Position numbers and translations under genes: made by a program. DNA of 64,000 nucleotides from Rhizobium johnstonii 3841 (lineage in GTDB: Bacteria; Pseudomonadota; Alphaproteobacteria; Rhizobiales; Rhizobiaceae), in NCBI RefSeq assembly GCF_000009265.1, contig NC_008380.1:2113501-2177500 (forward strand). Reading direction: 5' to 3'. Of the stretch, positions 63,004-64,000 are shown in pieces; the first letter of the stretch is position 1; each line of letters begins with the position of its first letter. Under the pieces are notes generated by a model. The model ran no database searches. It saw only the letters and a list, made by a program, of their open reading frames with translations, and was not told the DNA's origin.

Positions 63004-63590
63004 ACTCGTTCATCGCAAAGCTGCAATCCGGTAAGGGCTATCTGCTTTCGGCCATCATCGTCGCCGGTCTGCAGACCCTTATCCTCGGCACGATCATCCA
63101 GAGCCGGGCGTCGATCCTCAGCGATGGCGCCGAGGTGCTGCTGAAGACGGCGCCCGTCGATCCGCGCGATTTCCTGCGCGGCGACTATGTCGTCTTGAAC
63201 TACGACATTTCCTCGGTGCCGGTGCAGACGGTTTCCGGCGGCATTCCGGCCGAGGCCGGCGAACGGGTGTTATGGGTCCGGTTGAAGAAGCAGGAGGACG
63301 GTTTCTGGACGGTGACCGAATCGTCCTTTCGCGAACTGCCTCCGCAGCCGGAGACCGTGATCCTGCGCAGCCAGCCATTTTATAGTAGTGGACTTGCCGC
63401 CGGCGACAGCATGCGTGTCGAATACGGCATCGAGCGCTACTATGTTCCCGAAGGCGAGGGCAAGCCGATCGAGGAGGCCCGCAATGACGGCAACGTCGCC
63501 ATCGCAGTGCGTGTCTCGCCTGGTGGAAGCGCACAGATCCGCAGCCTGCTCGTTGACGGCAAGCCGGTTTACGACGAGCCGCTTTACTGA
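63000..63590 (+). CDS. GDYXXLXY-domain protein
   Basis: 196 residues. An N-terminal membrane helix (LLSAIIVAGLQTLILGTIIQ) is followed by VDPRDFLRGDYVVLNYDIS, the defining GDYxxLxY motif. A beta-rich domain with FWTVTESSF and VRVSPGGSAQIRSLLVDGKPVYDEPLY follows. It overlaps the DUF2157 gene by four bases and is surely its partner, probably exposed to the periplasm. Confidence 0.9.
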   Translation: MNSFIAKLQSGKGYLLSAIIVAGLQTLILGTIIQSRASILSDGAEVLLKTAPVDPRDFLRGDYVVLNYDISSVPVQTVSGGIPAEAGERVLWVRLKKQEDGFWTVTESSFRELPPQPETVILRSQPFYSSGLAAGDSMRVEYGIERYYVPEGEGKPIEEARNDGNVAIAVRVSPGGSAQIRSLLVDGKPVYDEPLY

Positions 63591-63743
63591 TCTCGTCGCA
63601 CTTCGGGGCAGGTCGGCTCCAGGGCCGCAAATCCCCTGTCATTGACCGTTCATTTTTCCTTTGCCTCGACCAAATCGGGTGATATAGAGACGCCGCGCTC
63701 CGGAAGGCCTCATGCGCAGGCATAGGCATGCGGTTTTGTGAAC

Positions 63744-63828
<85 letters not shown>

Positions 63829-63927
63829 AGCTGTTTGCAGGCGGGAGACTAAGAATCGGTTGTTCCAGAACAATTGAGAGTTGTCCCGAATAGCCCGCGA
63901 GTGCCATTCCGCTTTGGGCGGAATGAT

Positions 63928-64000
63928 ATGGAATTGGGAAAAGCCACGCGCGGCAGGATCGCCGGCGTCGTGCTCATCGAAACGAACGGCGTCTGGGCAC
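63928..64000 (+). CDS. Start of a gene truncated by the window end
   Basis: An ATG at 63928 opens MELGKATRGRIAGVVLIET... to the last base without a stop; 24 full codons are visible. GGCGG lies about nine bases upstream. The codon pattern fits coding DNA, but the piece is too short to identify the product. Confidence 0.4.
   Translation, partial: MELGKATRGRIAGVVLIETNGVWA

Overview
The window is a GC-rich chromosomal segment of a Rhizobium-type alphaproteobacterium, most likely the R. etli / R. leguminosarum group. The basis is gene content and order (a recognisable exoR beside xth; scpA-scpB-tatABC-serS-surE-pcm-nlpD; a fused secDF; short DUF1127 proteins) and several palindromic intergenic repeats typical of Rhizobium. 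No species call can be confirmed without a search.

1-20.7 kb is metabolic and transport DNA: a YfcG-type glutathione transferase, a lytic transglycosylase, an NAD(P)-binding epimerase-like protein, a glycerate 2-kinase, and a polyamine-type ABC importer operon that runs into an M20 peptidase. Divergent from it is an adenine-deaminase-like amidohydrolase. A second importer operon (FecB/FecC/FecE type) continues through 4-base overlaps into three uncharacterised genes; its permease gene carries a one-base frameshift. A PHB-depolymerase-family esterase and a large-subunit catalase (KatE) follow.

20.7-27.4 kb is an accessory stretch of small, mostly unrecognised genes, several under 60 codons, with tRNA-Asn and tRNA-Cys. 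A truncated second copy of the 5' part of tRNA-Cys lies 1.1 kb upstream of the intact gene. Next to it is a fragment of an ATP-dependent DNA ligase (LigD type) carrying two compensating frameshifts, so this looks like the scar of an old insertion.

27.4-60.4 kb is core genome: a PIMT-like protein, PopZ, ValS, a FadL-family porin, ExoR, exonuclease III, ErpA, a dGTPase-like protein, ArgS, a long SPOR protein, NagZ, ScpA/ScpB, TatABC, SerS, SurE, Pcm, an NlpD-like LysM/LytM lipoprotein, a DUF815 ATPase, YajC, SecDF, an Mth938-domain protein, a squalene/phytoene-synthase-fold protein and TrmFO. The dgt-argS-SPOR-nagZ-scpAB-tatABC-serS-surE-pcm-nlpD block is all on the plus strand and joins cell-wall remodelling, chromosome segregation and folded-protein export.

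60.4-64 kb holds two DUF1127 genes. On the same strand is a probable small RNA with CUCCUCCC hairpin loops (alpha-r14/cuckoo type). A DUF2157/GDYXXLXY membrane pair, tRNA-Leu(UAG) and the start of a gene cut by the window end follow. No CRISPR array, rRNA or complete insertion sequence was seen.
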